DNA from: Kineococcus rhizosphaerae
GTDB lineage: Bacteria; Actinomycetota; Actinomycetes; Actinomycetales; Kineococcaceae
Direction: 5' to 3'
Assembly: GCF_003002055.1 (NCBI RefSeq)
Contig: NZ_PVZF01000013.1
Location: 62,001 to 126,000 of the forward strand
DNA: 64,000 nucleotides
Shown piece after piece: positions 1 to 8,284 of this stretch. The translations under genes were made by a program, and so were the position numbers. Within the stretch, counting starts at the first letter, position 1. Each line of letters begins with the position of its first letter. Below the pieces are notes generated by a model, which had not been told where the DNA came from, searched no databases, and worked only from the letters and a program-made list of their open reading frames with translations.

Positions 1-490
1 CGAGGAGGCGGCGGCCTACCAGCAGCTCTTGGAGGACTTCGGCTGCACGCACGAGGAGCTGGCGTCCCGCATCGGCCGGTCGCGGCCGCAGATCAGCAAC
101 ACCCTGCGCCTCATGAAGCTGCCACCGCTCGTGCAGCGTCGCGTCGCCGCCGGGGTCATCAGCGCGGGGCACGCCCGGGCGCTGCTGTCCCTGGAGGACG
201 GTGCGGCCATGGAGCGGCTCGCGCAGCGCGTCGTGGCCGAAGGGCTGTCGGTCCGCGCCGTCGAGGAGATGATCGCCCTCGGCGACGCCGACCACACCCC
301 GCGCCGGCGCGCCGCGGCCGAGCCGCAGCCGGGGCTGGACGCGCGGGCCACGATGCTCGCCGACCGGCTCGACACCCGCGTGAAGATCTCGATGGGTCGC
401 ACCCGGGGCCGGCTGACCGTGGACTTCGCCGGCGAGGAGGACCTGGACCGGATCCTTGCCCTCCTCGGCGCGACGAACCAGCCGGGCTGA
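1..490 (+). CDS. parB: ParB chromosome-partitioning protein, 3' part
   Basis: This is the C-terminal part of ParB, open at the left edge of the window (reading frame from base 2). ParB binds parS sites, spreads over neighbouring DNA as a CTP-dependent clamp, and works with ParA to segregate origins. The visible part holds the helix-turn-helix ([19 protein letters not shown]), which reads parS, then a proline/charged linker and the C-terminal dimerisation domain ([16 protein letters not shown] onward). The missing N-terminus would carry the CTP-binding motifs. parA should lie just upstream, outside the window. The gene converges with the ligase gene at 492-1445, with a single base between the two stop codons. 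Confidence 0.93.
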   Translation, partial: EEAAAYQQLLEDFGCTHEELASRIGRSRPQISNTLRLMKLPPLVQRRVAAGVISAGHARALLSLEDGAAMERLAQRVVAEGLSVRAVEEMIALGDADHTPRRRAAAEPQPGLDARATMLADRLDTRVKISMGRTRGRLTVDFAGEEDLDRILALLGATNQPG

Positions 491-498
491 GTCAGCCC
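484..498. terminator. Palindrome spanning the two convergent stop codons
   Basis: GGGCTGA, one base, then TCAGCCC: the TGA of parB and the TGA of the ligase gene form the inner part of a 15-bp palindrome. It could act as a weak bidirectional terminator. There is no T-run. Confidence 0.35.
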
Positions 499-1445
499 AG
501 GACGCTCTCGACGATCCCGCGGTACAGGACGTCGAGAGCGATCCCGGCCGCCTCGGCGGCCTGGGGGAGCAGGGACGTCTCGGTCATCCCGGGGGCCGCG
601 TTGGCCTCCAGGAAGACCGGGTCCCCCGCGTCGGTGACGATGAAGTCGACGCGGGACAGGTGCCGCAGCCCGAGCGCCTCGTGCACCCCGCGCGCCGCTT
701 TCGCCACCCGCTCGGCCACGTCGTCGGGCAGCCGGGCCGGGGCGAAGAACTCGGTCGCACCGGCGGTGTAGCGGGCCGCGTAGTCGTAGGACCCGCCGTC
801 GGCGACGATCTCGACGGCGGGCAGCACCTGCACCGTGCCGCCGGTCTCCACGACCGAGACCGCCACCTCCGTCCCGGGCACGAACTGCTGCACGAGGGCC
901 GTGTCGCCGTAGGCGAAGGCGTCGACGACGGCCCGGGCGAGGTCGCGCGTCTCGCCGACGACGGCGACCCCCAGCGCGGAGCCGCCGCGGCTGGGCTTCA
1001 CGACGAGCGGGAACCCGGCCCAGTCGGCCGCCGCGGCGAGGACCGGCTGCGCCCCGAGGTCGCGGAAGGTCGCCTGCGGCAGCGCGATCGACGCTGGGAC
1101 GGAGATCCCGGCCGCCGCCACGAGGGACTGGGCGATGGGCTTGTCCCAGGCCAGCCGGCACGCCGCCGGCCGGGAGCCCACGTACGGCAGTCCCAGGACC
1201 TCCAGGACGTCCCGCAGGGCCCCGTCCTCCCCGATCGCGCCGTGCAGCACCGGCCACACCACGTCCGGGCGGTCGGCGGCCAACCGGGGCAGCAGGTGGG
1301 CGTCGGCGTCGAGGACGTCCACGTCGAACCCGGAGGTGCGCAGGGCCTCGGCGACCCGGCGCCCCGACCGCAGCGAGACGTCGCGTTCGTGGGAGAGTCC
1401 GCCGGCGAGGACGGTGACGGTCGTGGGTTCGGGGTGGTCGCTCAT
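492..1445 (-). CDS. D-alanine--D-alanine ligase family protein
   Basis: 317-aa ATP-grasp ligase of the Ddl family, which joins two D-alanines for peptidoglycan precursors in the cytosol. N-terminal VTVLAGGLSHERDVSL is the Ddl signature. WPVLHGAIGEDGALRDVLE is the HG.GE.G motif. FPLVVKPSRGGSALGV is the ATP-grasp nucleotide loop. VDFIVTDAGDPVFLEANAAPGMT carries the Mg-binding Glu/Asn near the C-terminus. The ATG start overlaps the stop of the aminotransferase gene by four bases (TCAT at 1442-1445), so the two are probably translationally coupled. Actinobacteria normally keep their main ddl near murein genes elsewhere, so this origin-proximal copy may be a paralogue. Confidence 0.88.
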   Translation of the reverse strand: MSDHPEPTTVTVLAGGLSHERDVSLRSGRRVAEALRTSGFDVDVLDADAHLLPRLAADRPDVVWPVLHGAIGEDGALRDVLEVLGLPYVGSRPAACRLAWDKPIAQSLVAAAGISVPASIALPQATFRDLGAQPVLAAAADWAGFPLVVKPSRGGSALGVAVVGETRDLARAVVDAFAYGDTALVQQFVPGTEVAVSVVETGGTVQVLPAVEIVADGGSYDYAARYTAGATEFFAPARLPDDVAERVAKAARGVHEALGLRHLSRVDFIVTDAGDPVFLEANAAPGMTETSLLPQAAEAAGIALDVLYRGIVESVLG

Positions 1446-2806
1446 GCCAGCTCCGGTCCGGGGTTGTCGACGCCGGGACGTCCGGCGCGGGAGTTCGCGG
1501 GGGAGCCGAACAGCTGGACGACGTCCAGCTCGTCCCGCACGACACCGGCCAGCCGGCGCACGCCTTCGGTGATCCGCTCGGCGGTGGGGAAGCAGTAGGA
1601 CAGTCGCAGCGACTGCCCGCCCGTCCCGTCGGCGTAGAAGGCCCCGCCCGGGACGTACGCGACGCGGCCGGTGACCGCTCGGGGGAGCATCGCCTTGGCG
1701 TCCAGGCCGTCGGGCAGCGTCACCCACACGTAGAACCCGCCCCCGGGGTGGGTCCACGTGGTCTGCGGCAGGTGCGCGGCCAGCGCCGCGAGCATGGCGT
1801 CCCGCCGCTCCCGGTACAGCTCGCGGAAGACCTTGACCTGGCCCTTCCAGTCGTACGTCGACAGGTACTCGGCGATGGCGAACTGGCCGAAGGAGGTCGG
1901 GCACAGGATGGCCGACTCCGAGGCGAGGACGAGCTTGTCCCGGACGGCGTGCGGGGCGACGGCCCAGCCGACGCGGTACCCGGGCGCGAAGGTCTTGGAG
2001 AAGGAGCCGAGGTGGATGACGTGGTCGGCGTCCAGGGACCGCATCGCCGGCAGCGGGTCCCCGTCGAAGCCGAGGAGGGCGTAGGGGTCGTCCTCCAGGA
2101 CGAGCAGGTCGTGCCGCTGGGCGATGGCCACCACCTCGCGGCGGCGCTCCAGGGACAGGGTCACGCCCGCCGGGTTGTGGTGGTTGGGCACGCAGTAGAG
2201 GAACTTCACGCGCTTGCCCGCGGCCCGCAGCCGGACCAGGGTCTCCTCGAGGGCGGCCGGTTGCAGCCCGTCGTGGTCGAGCGGGACGTGCTCGACCTGC
2301 GCCTGGTAGCTCTTGAAGACCCCGAGCGCGCCCACGTAGCTGGGGGCCTCGGCCAGGACGACGTCGCCGGGGTCGAGGAAGATGCGCGAGACCAGGTCGA
2401 GGGCCTGCTGAGAGCCGGTCGTCACGACGACGTCGTCCGGGTGGGCGGTGATGCCCTGGGGGCGCATGACCTCGACGATCTGCTCGCGCAGCACCTCCTC
2501 GCCCTGCCCGGAGCCGTACTGCAGGGCCTTGGCACCCTTCTCGGCGACCAACCGGGCCGTCAGGTCGGCGATGGCGTCCAGGGGCAGTGCGGGCAGGTAC
2601 GGCATCCCGCCGGCCAGCGAGACGACTTCGGGCCGGTTCGCGACGGCGAACAGGGCCCGGATCTCCGAGGCGGTCATCGAGGACGTGCGCTGGGCGTAGG
2701 TGCCCACCCAGCGGTCCAGCCGGCTACCAGCAGCCGCCCCGGCCCCGGCCGCGGCGGACGCGGGGTGCGCGTCCCCGGGACTCGAGGGTGGCGGGTACTG
2801 GCTCAT
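1442..2806 (-). CDS. PLP-dependent class I aminotransferase
   Basis: 454-aa fold-type I aminotransferase of the LysN/2-aminoadipate type. A disordered 40-residue N-terminus precedes the core (EIRALFAVANRPEVVSLAGGMPYLP). The PLP region has VVTTGSQQALDLVSRI, YCVPNHHNPAGVTLS and the lysine loop HLGSFSKTFAPGYRVGW. There is no N-terminal wHTH, so it is a free-standing enzyme and not a MocR regulator. The ATG at 2806 has AGGAGG about 7 nt upstream. Coupling to the Ddl-like gene suggests a role in supplying or recycling amino acids for the cell wall, but that is inference. This family also sits next to parB in other actinobacteria. Confidence 0.88.
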   Translation of the reverse strand: MSQYPPPSSPGDAHPASAAAGAGAAAGSRLDRWVGTYAQRTSSMTASEIRALFAVANRPEVVSLAGGMPYLPALPLDAIADLTARLVAEKGAKALQYGSGQGEEVLREQIVEVMRPQGITAHPDDVVVTTGSQQALDLVSRIFLDPGDVVLAEAPSYVGALGVFKSYQAQVEHVPLDHDGLQPAALEETLVRLRAAGKRVKFLYCVPNHHNPAGVTLSLERRREVVAIAQRHDLLVLEDDPYALLGFDGDPLPAMRSLDADHVIHLGSFSKTFAPGYRVGWAVAPHAVRDKLVLASESAILCPTSFGQFAIAEYLSTYDWKGQVKVFRELYRERRDAMLAALAAHLPQTTWTHPGGGFYVWVTLPDGLDAKAMLPRAVTGRVAYVPGGAFYADGTGGQSLRLSYCFPTAERITEGVRRLAGVVRDELDVVQLFGSPANSRAGRPGVDNPGPELA

Positions 2807-2957
2807 GGCGGCCTCCTGTGGCTCTACGTGACGGCACTGTGAGATGGTCACTCCCGGTGGGGAGCTCACCACGAGCCTGCCACTCCGGACGCGTCGGCCG
2901 CACCGGCGAAACGTGAACGCCTCGTAGGAACCTCGATCGGGACGGGAGGCAGCCCCG
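2807..2957. promoter_or_regulatory. Divergent promoter region, aminotransferase and acetyltransferase
   Basis: 151 bases between two divergent starts. The two ribosome binding sites (AGGAGG for the left gene, GGGAGGC for the right) mark the ends. I see no clear operator palindrome. Confidence 0.4.
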
Positions 2958-3620
2958 GTGGGTCGTCGAATGGCGCCGTTGACGCTCGACACCGTCGCCG
3001 ACCTGCCCAAGCAGTCGCGGCAGTGCGTCTTCTGGGAGCTGGACGCGACGGCGGCGCAGCGCGCGGCCGAGGCGGGGTACCCGGACTTCGAGAAGGAGGC
3101 GTGGATCTCCACCGTCCTCCTGCAGTGGGGCCCGTGCGGCCGCCTCGTCTACGTCGACGACCAGGCCGTCGGGTTCGTCATGTACGCACCGCCGGAGTAC
3201 GTGCCGGCCTCGACGCAGTTCCCGACCTCCCCGGTCTCGGGGGACGCCGTCCTGCTGACCACGGGATGGATCGAGCCGGCCTTCCGCGGGGAGGGCCTGG
3301 CCCGGATGCTGCTGCAGGGCGCGGCGAAGGACCTCACCCAGCGCGGGACGAAGGCCGTCGAGGTCTTCGGCGGCGGTCAGGCCGCGGTCGGCGGGGACGG
3401 CCGGGAGGACGTCGCCCACGACCACGGCGAGCCGTGCGTGCTGCCCGCCCACCTGCTGGAGTCGGTCGGGTTCACCGTCGTGCGCCCGCACCACCGCCAC
3501 CCGCGCCTGCGGCTGGAGCTGAAGAACGCGCTGTCCTGGCGCGAGGACGTCGAGGCGGCCCTGGAGCGGCTCCTCGGCAGCGTGCGGATCCCCACCCTCA
3601 CGGGCGTCGCCCCGACGTGA
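2958..3620 (+). CDS. GNAT family N-acetyltransferase
   Basis: 220-aa acetyltransferase-like protein. The acetyl-CoA loop is visible as GWIEPAFRGEGLARMLLQGAAKDL around residues 96-120 (R..G.A/G type motif A), preceded by GFVMYAPPEYVPA. It lacks an obvious substrate clue. This family is a regular neighbour of parB and trxA in actinobacteria. GTG at 2958 is chosen because GGGAGGC lies 8-13 nt upstream; an in-frame ATG at 2970 is the alternative. It converges with trxA, and the parS site plus a hairpin separate them. Confidence 0.8.
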   Translation: MGRRMAPLTLDTVADLPKQSRQCVFWELDATAAQRAAEAGYPDFEKEAWISTVLLQWGPCGRLVYVDDQAVGFVMYAPPEYVPASTQFPTSPVSGDAVLLTTGWIEPAFRGEGLARMLLQGAAKDLTQRGTKAVEVFGGGQAAVGGDGREDVAHDHGEPCVLPAHLLESVGFTVVRPHHRHPRLRLELKNALSWREDVEAALERLLGSVRIPTLTGVAPT

Positions 3621-3628
3621 GAGGGCTG

Positions 3629-3642
3629 GTTCCACGTGAAAC
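3629..3642. promoter_or_regulatory. parS: parS-like ParB binding site
   Basis: GTTCCACGTGAAAC differs at one base from the palindromic bacterial parS core GTTTCACGTGAAAC. It is intergenic and about 3.1 kb from parB, where origin-proximal parS sites are expected. Its last three bases are shared with the terminator hairpin that follows. Confidence 0.85.
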
Positions 3643-3672
3643 GGCCGGCACCCCGACGGGGTACCGGCCGTT
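3640..3672. terminator. Bidirectional terminator hairpin after trxA and the acetyltransferase
   Basis: Inverted repeat with 15-base arms (3640-3654 and 3658-3672, one mismatch that would be G-U in RNA) and a 3-base loop, lying between two convergent genes. No T-run follows, as is usual in high-GC actinobacteria. Confidence 0.7.
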
Positions 3673-3689
3673 GCGCGCAGTGGTCGACG

Positions 3690-4019
3690 TCAGCCGACGA
3701 AGTCCTCGAGCTCCTTCAGCAGCACGGGCTTGGGCCGCGCGCCGATGATCGTCTTGACGACCTCACCGCCGGAGTAGACGTTGAGCGTCGGGATCGACGT
3801 CACGCCGTACTTCGCCGCGATGCGCGGGTTCTCGTCGGTGTTGACCTTGACGACGGTGATCTTCTCGCCGTGCTCGGCCGCGATCTCCTCGAGGATCGGG
3901 GCGACCTGGCGGCACGGGCCGCACCAGGGCGCCCAGAAGTCGACGAGGACGGGCTTGTCGGACTGCAGGACGTCGACGTCGAAGCTGTCGTCGGTCACGG
4001 CGGGGGTGGTGGCACTCAC
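3690..4019 (-). CDS. trxA: Thioredoxin
   Basis: 109-aa thioredoxin, a cytosolic dithiol reductant of ribonucleotide reductase, peroxiredoxins and other proteins. The redox motif is WCGPC (residues about 33-37, inside [14 protein letters not shown]). The cis-proline is in [11 protein letters not shown]. The GTG at 4019 is preceded by AGGAGG. It lies 40 bases downstream of trxB on the same strand, so the pair is likely one operon and a working thioredoxin/reductase couple, equivalent to trxC-trxB2 beside sigM in Mycobacterium tuberculosis. Confidence 0.97.
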   Translation of the reverse strand: MSATTPAVTDDSFDVDVLQSDKPVLVDFWAPWCGPCRQVAPILEEIAAEHGEKITVVKVNTDENPRIAAKYGVTSIPTLNVYSGGEVVKTIIGARPKPVLLKELEDFVG

Positions 4020-4059
4020 GGTTTCCTCCTGGTGTTCGCGAAGGTGGTCTCGGTAGAGG

Positions 4060-5085
4060 TCAGAGCTGGGGACGGGCGACGGTCTCGGCGGTCGGCACGG
4101 ACGCGTCGGTCTCCTCGCGCGGGGGCTGCTCGTCGAGCCCGGCGTCGCCGCGGGCGGCGAGGTACTTCTCCGCGTCCAGGGCGGCGGAGCACCCCATGCC
4201 CGCGGCGGTGATGGCCTGCATGTACTCGTGGTCCACGACGTCACCGGCGGCGAACACCCCGGGGATGTTCGTCCGGGTGCTGCGGCCCTCGACGAGGACG
4301 AACCCGTTCTCGTCCAGGTCGATCTGGCCCTTCACGAGGTCGGTGCGCGGTTCGTGGCCGATGGCGATGAACAACGCCGTCGCCGCGATCTCGCGGGTCT
4401 GGCCGGTCACGGTGTCGCGCAGCGTGAGGCCCTCGACCTTGTTCTCGCCCGTGATGCCGATGACCTCGGAGTTCCAGGCGAAGTGGATCTTGGGGTTGTC
4501 CTCGGCGCGCTTGGCCATGATCCGCGAGGCGCGCAACTCGTCGCGGCGGTGGACGATCGTCACCGACCGGGCGAAGCGCGTCAGGAACGTGGCCTCCTCG
4601 ACCGCGGAGTCCCCGCCGCCGACGACGACGATGTCCTGCTCGCGGAAGAAGAACCCGTCACAGGTGGCGCACCAGCTGACGCCGCGACCGGACAGCCGCT
4701 TCTCGTCGGGCAGCCCGAGCTCGCGGTAGGCCGACCCCAGCGCGAGGATCACGGAGTGGGCGCGGTACGTCTCGCCGCCGCCGGTCGTGACCTCCTTGAC
4801 GTCACCGTCGAGGCGCACGTCGACGACGTCGTCCGTCACGAGCTCGGCGCCGAACTTCTCGGCCTGCGAGCGCATGTTGTCCATGAGGTCCGGGCCCATG
4901 ATGCCCGTGGGGAACCCGGGGAAGTTCTCGACCTCGGTCGTGTTCATCAGCGCACCGCCGGCGGTCACCGACCCCTCGAAGACGAGGGGCTTCAGCTCCG
5001 CACGCGCCGCGTACAACGCGGCGGTGTACCCGGCAGGCCCCGAGCCCACGACGATGACGTTGCGGATCTCGTTGGTGGTGCTCAC
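4060..5085 (-). CDS. trxB: Thioredoxin reductase
   Basis: 341-aa flavoprotein that passes electrons from NADPH through FAD to thioredoxin. [20 protein letters not shown] near the N-terminus is the FAD dinucleotide fold. [10 protein letters not shown] holds the CATC redox pair. [19 protein letters not shown] is the NADPH site. [11 protein letters not shown] is the second FAD motif. The C-terminus has an extra acidic tail of about 20 residues beyond the usual end. Start is GTG at 5085. A 105-base gap to the anti-sigma gene upstream may hold its own promoter. Confidence 0.97.
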   Translation of the reverse strand: MSTTNEIRNVIVVGSGPAGYTAALYAARAELKPLVFEGSVTAGGALMNTTEVENFPGFPTGIMGPDLMDNMRSQAEKFGAELVTDDVVDVRLDGDVKEVTTGGGETYRAHSVILALGSAYRELGLPDEKRLSGRGVSWCATCDGFFFREQDIVVVGGGDSAVEEATFLTRFARSVTIVHRRDELRASRIMAKRAEDNPKIHFAWNSEVIGITGENKVEGLTLRDTVTGQTREIAATALFIAIGHEPRTDLVKGQIDLDENGFVLVEGRSTRTNIPGVFAAGDVVDHEYMQAITAAGMGCSAALDAEKYLAARGDAGLDEQPPREETDASVPTAETVARPQL

Positions 5086-5190
5086 CTGTGCGGACCTGCT
5101 TCCCTCGATCGGTGCCGGACCCCGCTGCCCGGGGTGCCGTGCTGACTGCTCAACCGATCGTAGGGGGCCGGTGTTCCCGGGCCGAACCCG

Positions 5191-5913
5191 TCAGGACGGG
5201 ACGGGCACCGTGCTCAGCGCCGCGTCCCCGGGGGCGCAGTCGAGGGCCACGACGACGACCTCGGCGGCCCCCGGCGTCCGGTGCACGACGAACGCGGCGG
5301 GTTCGGACCGCCAGGCCGCGATCTCGACCGCGACGACCGAGGCCGGGTCCACCCCCAGCGCCTTCGTGCAGGCCAGGGCCCGTTCGGCCTGCGGCCGCTG
5401 CGACGGGTCGCTGGAGGCGGACTCGGAGGACTGCGGCGCGCTCAGCATGTCGGGCGTCCTGCCCCGGGTGGCGTCGTCGGTCGCGGGGGAGTCCAGCGAT
5501 TCCTCCCCCAGGTCCTGGACGGCGGCGACGTCGGTGTAGTCGGTGCCGCTGAGCAGGATCTCGGCGTCGGCCGGGACCTGCTCGGTGGTGACCGCCGCCG
5601 AACCCGCCGCCGAGTCCGCCGCGGACCCCGACGAGGCCGCACCGCCACCACCGGACTGCAGCTGGTCCAGCGCGAGCACCCCGGCTCCCGCGGCGACGAT
5701 CAGACCGGCCGCGGCGGCGAACACGCGCGGGACGCGGGGGCGGCGGCGCGCCGCCAGCGACGCGACGGGGGTGGCGGGCCGGGCCGCCGCGAGCGCCTCG
5801 TCGATCCGGGCGACCACGTCGTCCGGCATCGGGCCGACGTCGGCCGCACCCCGCAGCAGGTCGCGCACGCGGCGCTCCTGCGCGCTGAGCTGCGCGTCGT
5901 CGAACTCACTCAC
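5191..5913 (-). CDS. Membrane anti-sigma factor-like protein (RsmA position)
   Basis: 240-aa protein with a cytosolic N-terminal segment rich in charged residues (SEFDDAQLSAQERRVRDLLRGA), one membrane segment (VFAAAAGLIVAAGAGVLAL, about residues 65-85), a Ser/Gly/Ala-rich linker and an extracytoplasmic domain with two cysteines (ALACTKAL, LDCAPGD). Position directly after the SigM-like gene matches RsmA of M. tuberculosis, which holds SigM at the membrane. There is no zinc-binding HxxxCxxC, so sigma binding is inferred from position and topology. GTG at 5913 has GGAGG about 10 nt upstream. Confidence 0.7.
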   Translation of the reverse strand: MSEFDDAQLSAQERRVRDLLRGAADVGPMPDDVVARIDEALAAARPATPVASLAARRRPRVPRVFAAAAGLIVAAGAGVLALDQLQSGGGGAASSGSAADSAAGSAAVTTEQVPADAEILLSGTDYTDVAAVQDLGEESLDSPATDDATRGRTPDMLSAPQSSESASSDPSQRPQAERALACTKALGVDPASVVAVEIAAWRSEPAAFVVHRTPGAAEVVVVALDCAPGDAALSTVPVPS

Positions 5914-5964
5914 CCGGGACCCGCCTCCTCCTCGTCGAACCGGCACTACGACGCTCGACCGGAC

Positions 5965-6558
5965 TCACGGGTTCCCCCGCACGCGGAGGAGTTCGGCCAG
6001 GGCCACCCGTCCGCGCGAGCAGCGGGACTTCACGGTGCCCACCGCGACCCCCAGGACCTGCGCGGCCTCGGCGACGGGCACGTCGTACATGTCGACGAGG
6101 ACGAGGGCGGCCCGTTGCGTCTCCGGCAGCCGGGCCAGGGCCGCGGTCACGTCGAGCCGGGCCTCCACGTGCGGGGTCGCGTCCTCGACGACGGCCAGCG
6201 CGGCACCGGTCCGCACGCCGTCGTCACCGCCGCCGGCCTCCTCCTCCAGGGGCCGGGTCGGGCGCACGGCCCGGCGGCGCGCGCGGTCCAGGCACGCGTT
6301 GACGACGATCCGGTGCAGCCACGTCGTGACGGCGGAGTCGCCGCGGAAGCTGGACGCGGCCCGCAGCGCGGACACGAGCGCGTCCTGGACGGCGTCGGCG
6401 GCCTCCTCGCGGTCGCCGGTCGTGCGCAGCGCCACGGCCCACAGCCGGTCGCGGTGCCGGCGGACGACCTCGCCGAAGGCCTCCGGGTCCCCCGCGACGT
6501 GCGCGGCGACGAGCTCGGCGTCGGTGCGCGGGTCCGGAACGGCGCCCGCGACGTTCAC
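5965..6558 (-). CDS. sigM: ECF sigma factor, SigM type
   Basis: 197-aa extracytoplasmic-function sigma factor. Region 2: DPEAFGEVVRRHRDRLWAVA to GDSAVTTWLHRIVVNACLD. Region 4: LPETQRAALVLVDMYDVPVAEAAQVLGVAVGTVKSR. GTG at 6558 overlaps the stop of the upstream pseudokinase gene by four bases (GTGA), so the two are probably translated together. The anti-sigma candidate follows after 51 bases. Position beside trxAB and the MurJ-associated kinase supports orthology with SigM, which in mycobacteria governs envelope and secretion-related genes. Confidence 0.88.
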   Translation of the reverse strand: MNVAGAVPDPRTDAELVAAHVAGDPEAFGEVVRRHRDRLWAVALRTTGDREEAADAVQDALVSALRAASSFRGDSAVTTWLHRIVVNACLDRARRRAVRPTRPLEEEAGGGDDGVRTGAALAVVEDATPHVEARLDVTAALARLPETQRAALVLVDMYDVPVAEAAQVLGVAVGTVKSRCSRGRVALAELLRVRGNP

Positions 6559-8225
6559 GACGCCGGCGTCCCCGTGACGGCGATCTCGGCGACCGAGACG
6601 CGGAAGGCGCCGTCGGTCGTCGGCAGCTGGGAGAACCACACCGCGAGGTAGCGGGCGCGCACGGGCTGGGCCGGGGTCAGCGACTGCTGCCCGCCGGCCG
6701 CGGGGGCCGTCGCGACGGGCTGCCAGCCGTCGGGGGTGTCGCCGGGGGCGGCGAGCAGGGACATCGCCCCGCCCTCGCCGCCGTTCGTCAGGGCGACCGT
6801 CGTGACGTCCACGGGGGCGCCGAGGTCGAGCAGCAGCCCGATGCCGTCCTTGAGCCCGCCGAACGCGGCGGAGTTGTAGCGCTGGCTCTGCCACGCGGTG
6901 GCGGGGTCGCCGTCGATCGCGCGCGGCGCCGTCTGGGACGACTCGCCGCCGCCCTGCGGGTCCAGGGCCGAGATCGCGACGACCGGGACCACGGCGGGAG
7001 CCGCCGCGGCCGGCGCCGAGGACGCCGGAGCGGTGGGGGCCGGTGTCGGGGCGTCGGCGGCCGGGGCCGAGGACGCGGACGCGGACGCGCTCGGCCGGGT
7101 GCTGGTGGGGATGCCGGGCACGCTGATCGAGGTCAGCTGCCAGACCGCCAGCACGAGCCCGACGACCACGACGGCCCCGAGGATGGTCAGGACCAGCCGC
7201 GCGTCGCCGCGCGGCGGGCGGGCCGTGGAGTGCGGGCGGGTGAACGGCACGGGCGGTTCGGCCTCGGGGACGACGTCCTCGCGGTTCTTCAGCCGCCCCC
7301 GGACGGCGGCCGTCGCGGCCTCCCCGCGCATGCGGCGCAGGGTCTCGTCCCACACGTCCATCGACCACGGCGCGAGCTGCAGCGCGAGCTCGGCCGGGTC
7401 GTGCGGGCCGTCCTCGTGCGGGCCGAACGTCACGACGCACAAGGTGTCGAGGTCGTTGGGGACGTCGGGACGGATGTCCTTGGGCGGCAACGGCTTCCCG
7501 TCGCCGGTGGGCGCTTCGGGCAGGCCGTCGAAGGCGGCGAGGCCCTCCAGGGCGGGCCAGCGGGCGACCAGCCCGGCGTAGACGAGGGCGACCAGGGCGA
7601 CCGCGTCGGCGCGGTTGGCCAGCGCCGCCGCCCGCGCGGCCGAGAGGGCCGGCGGGTCCGGGTCCAGCGCGGCACCCAGGCCCACCCCGCGGACCCGGAC
7701 GACGCCGTCGGGACCGAGCAGGACGTCGTCGGGCGTCAGGCGCGTGTGGTGCAGACCGCGGCGGGCGGCCGCGTCGAGGGCGGAGGCGACCTCGCCGACC
7801 AGGGCGCGCACGGCCGCGGGCCTCAGCGGCCCCGTGCGCAGCAGGTCCGTCATCGACCGGCCCTCGACGGCCTCCTCGACGACGTAGACCGCCGGCGGGG
7901 TCCCGTCGGTCAGGTCCGTGCCCGCGTCCAGCACCCGCGGGACCCGCGGGTCGGTGATCATGGCGGCGCGCCGCGCGGCGTCGAGGAACTCCTCGGCGCG
8001 CGGGTCCGCGGCGTCCAGCGTCCGCACGCGCACGGGCCGGTCCAGCGTCAGGTCGCGTCCGAGGTAGTCCCTCGTCCCGAGCCCCTGCCCGTCGACCCAC
8101 CGGGCCACCGACAGCTCGCGATCGAGGACGTAGCGGTCGGCCACGAGCTGCTCGCCCGTGCTGCGGCCTGCCCCGTCCAGACCTACCCCCCGTGTTCGTG
8201 TCGCGCCGACGTCCGGTCGCCCCAT
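6555..8225 (-). CDS. MurJ-associated pseudokinase with C-terminal discoidin-like domain
   Basis: 556-aa membrane protein. Residues about 25-250 have a protein kinase fold: RYVLDRELSVARW, VYVVEEAVEGRSMTDLL hinge, and LHHTRLTPDDVLLGPDG where the catalytic HRD loop should be. The usual HRD aspartate and DFG motif are not recognisable, so it should be inactive. A membrane segment (LVLTILGAVVVVGLVLAVW, about residues 343-365) and an Ala/Pro/Ser linker lead to an outer domain (about 415-555; AIDGDPATAWQSQRY) that resembles F5/8 type C or discoidin folds. In mycobacteria the same pseudokinase is fused to MurJ (MviN) and, when phosphorylated by PknB, recruits FhaA; here it is separate. Confidence 0.82.
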   Translation of the reverse strand: MGRPDVGATRTRGVGLDGAGRSTGEQLVADRYVLDRELSVARWVDGQGLGTRDYLGRDLTLDRPVRVRTLDAADPRAEEFLDAARRAAMITDPRVPRVLDAGTDLTDGTPPAVYVVEEAVEGRSMTDLLRTGPLRPAAVRALVGEVASALDAAARRGLHHTRLTPDDVLLGPDGVVRVRGVGLGAALDPDPPALSAARAAALANRADAVALVALVYAGLVARWPALEGLAAFDGLPEAPTGDGKPLPPKDIRPDVPNDLDTLCVVTFGPHEDGPHDPAELALQLAPWSMDVWDETLRRMRGEAATAAVRGRLKNREDVVPEAEPPVPFTRPHSTARPPRGDARLVLTILGAVVVVGLVLAVWQLTSISVPGIPTSTRPSASASASSAPAADAPTPAPTAPASSAPAAAAPAVVPVVAISALDPQGGGESSQTAPRAIDGDPATAWQSQRYNSAAFGGLKDGIGLLLDLGAPVDVTTVALTNGGEGGAMSLLAAPGDTPDGWQPVATAPAAGGQQSLTPAQPVRARYLAVWFSQLPTTDGAFRVSVAEIAVTGTPAS

Positions 8226-8284
8226 GCTAGGGCGCCCGCGCGGTGCGGCGGTCCGGACGCGCGGACGCGGCCGGACGCGCGGGG

